Part shown: positions 63,299 through 64,000 of the stretch, piece by piece
How positions within the stretch are numbered: position 1 is the stretch's first letter
Layout: every line of letters begins with the position of its first letter
From: Moraxella sp. FZFQ2102
GTDB lineage: Bacteria; Pseudomonadota; Gammaproteobacteria; Pseudomonadales; Moraxellaceae
Direction of reading: 5' to 3'
Assembly (NCBI RefSeq): GCF_024137865.1
Contig: NZ_CP099960.1
Span: 2,272,059-2,336,058 of the forward strand
Length of the DNA: 64,000 nt
The notes under the pieces: generated by a model
Databases searched by the model: none
The model's input: only the letters and a program-made list of their open reading frames with translations
Told to the model about the DNA's origin: nothing
Made by a program: the position numbers and the translations under genes

Positions 63299-64000
63299 TT
63301 ATTTTTGACGCATATGCGGGAACAAAATCACATCACGAATGCTTGGCGCATCAGCAAATAGCATCACCAAGCGGTCAATACCGATGCCCTCACCTGCTGT
63401 CGGTGGCAAGCCATACTCCAGTGCTTCGATAAAGTCAGCATCATAATGCATCGCTTCATCATCGCCAGCGTCTTTTTCGGCGACCTGTGCTTGGAAGCGT
63501 TCGGCTTGGTCGATTGGGTCATTAAGCTCACTAAAGCCATTGGCAAGCTCACGGCCACCGATAAAGAACTCAAAACGATCCGTGATGTGCGGATTGTGAT
63601 CATTACGGCGTGCCAGTGGCGATGTCTCAGCAGGATATTCAGTGATGAATGTCGGCTGACGCAGCTTTGATTCGACTGTTTCTTCAAAGACGATGGTCTG
63701 TAATTTACCCAAGCCAAAGCCTGGCTTAACTTCTTCTTTTAGCTCTTCTTTGACAAATTTTGCCAAAAACTCACGGTCATTGACATTGTCAGGCGTAAAG
63801 CTTGGGTTATGCTCAAGAATGGCATCGAACATTGAGATTTTCTTAAAAGGACCTTTGAAGCTAAATACTTCGCCTTGATACGGTACGTCGGTCGTGCCAA
63901 GAATATCGATGGCAAGTTTTTCAAGCATATTTTCGGTCAATGCCATCAAGTCTTTGTAATCAGCATACGCTTGATAAAACTCAATCATAGTAAATTCTGG
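63299..64000 (-). CDS. lysS: Lysyl-tRNA synthetase, class II (partial, N-terminus outside window)
   Basis: The C-terminal 233 residues are visible; the gene enters from the right edge in frame ([15 protein letters not shown]). Family segments seen are [40 protein letters not shown] and motif 3 [13 protein letters not shown], ending in [11 protein letters not shown]. The start and anticodon-binding domain lie beyond the window. Confidence 0.97.
   Translation of the reverse strand, partial: PEFTMIEFYQAYADYKDLMALTENMLEKLAIDILGTTDVPYQGEVFSFKGPFKKISMFDAILEHNPSFTPDNVNDREFLAKFVKEELKEEVKPGFGLGKLQTIVFEETVESKLRQPTFITEYPAETSPLARRNDHNPHITDRFEFFIGGRELANGFSELNDPIDQAERFQAQVAEKDAGDDEAMHYDADFIEALEYGLPPTAGEGIGIDRLVMLFADAPSIRDVILFPHMRQK

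Noticed and set aside
1..64000. tRNA, rRNA, integrase, transposase or prophage genes
   Set aside because: None was recognised by reading both strands; no direct-repeat attachment sites flank any segment.

Overview
The window looks like a 64 kb piece of chromosome from a gammaproteobacterium of the Moraxellaceae, most likely Moraxella or a close relative. This is inferred from gene content and protein character: NarG beside a beta-carbonic anhydrase and an FNR-like regulator, a Pseudomonas-type AspRS, a DUF3360 permease, yajC-secD-secF, an S49 protease and LOS-type acyltransferase/glycosyltransferase genes. No rRNA, tRNA, CRISPR array, insertion sequence, integrase or prophage gene was seen. 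Most of the window is ordinary, densely packed chromosome with many clear intrinsic terminators between convergent genes.

Region 1 (1-4.3 kb): the 5' two thirds of narG (runs off the left edge), a perfect FNR box, a beta-carbonic anhydrase and a Crp/FNR-family regulator with FNR-type DNA-reading residues but no Fe-S cysteine set. Region 2 (4.3-17.8 kb) is a catabolic stretch. It holds an atoE-D-A-B short-chain fatty acid/acetoacetate operon, a DctP-DctQ-DctM TRAP transporter, a divergent serine-type periplasmic sulfatase with its radical-SAM maturase, and a fumarylacetoacetate-hydrolase/VOC pair with a divergent LysR regulator. Together these could take up and break down sulfated and aromatic or short-chain organic acids to acetyl-CoA; the substrates cannot be read from the sequence. 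Region 3 (17.8-21.1 kb) is a large ESPR-type autotransporter.

Region 4 (21.2-34.8 kb): argJ, exonuclease III, a thioesterase with a FetAB-like exporter, a DegS/AlgW-like protease, a Nif3-family protein, two convergent lytic transglycosylases (MltF-like and a very long MltD-like protein with six LysM domains and a near-identical internal duplication), an NTF2-like exported protein and a CNNM/CorC protein. Region 5 (35-41.4 kb): yajC, secD, secF, a LOG-family gene, accB and accC. Region 6 (41.5-49 kb): two distantly paralogous lipoproteins of unknown function, an SDR, an S49 peptidase without the usual membrane anchor and a CvrA/NhaP2-type antiporter.

Region 7 (49.4-64 kb): aspS (predicted non-discriminating) followed by a lipid A-type acyltransferase and a glycosyltransferase; an orphan ribbon-helix-helix gene; a yacG-argD-yjjP-yjjB operon; a DUF3360 permease; a LysR regulator with an inverted repeat over its own promoter; dnaX with a long acidic linker; a CPA1 antiporter; and the 3' end of lysS, cut by the right edge.

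The best candidates for something little described are the serine-sulfatase/anSME/TRAP locus, the structured RNA between dctP and dctQ, the paired lipoproteins, the expanding LysM array and the DUF3360 gene with its leader hairpin. No obviously new multi-gene defence or mobile system was found.
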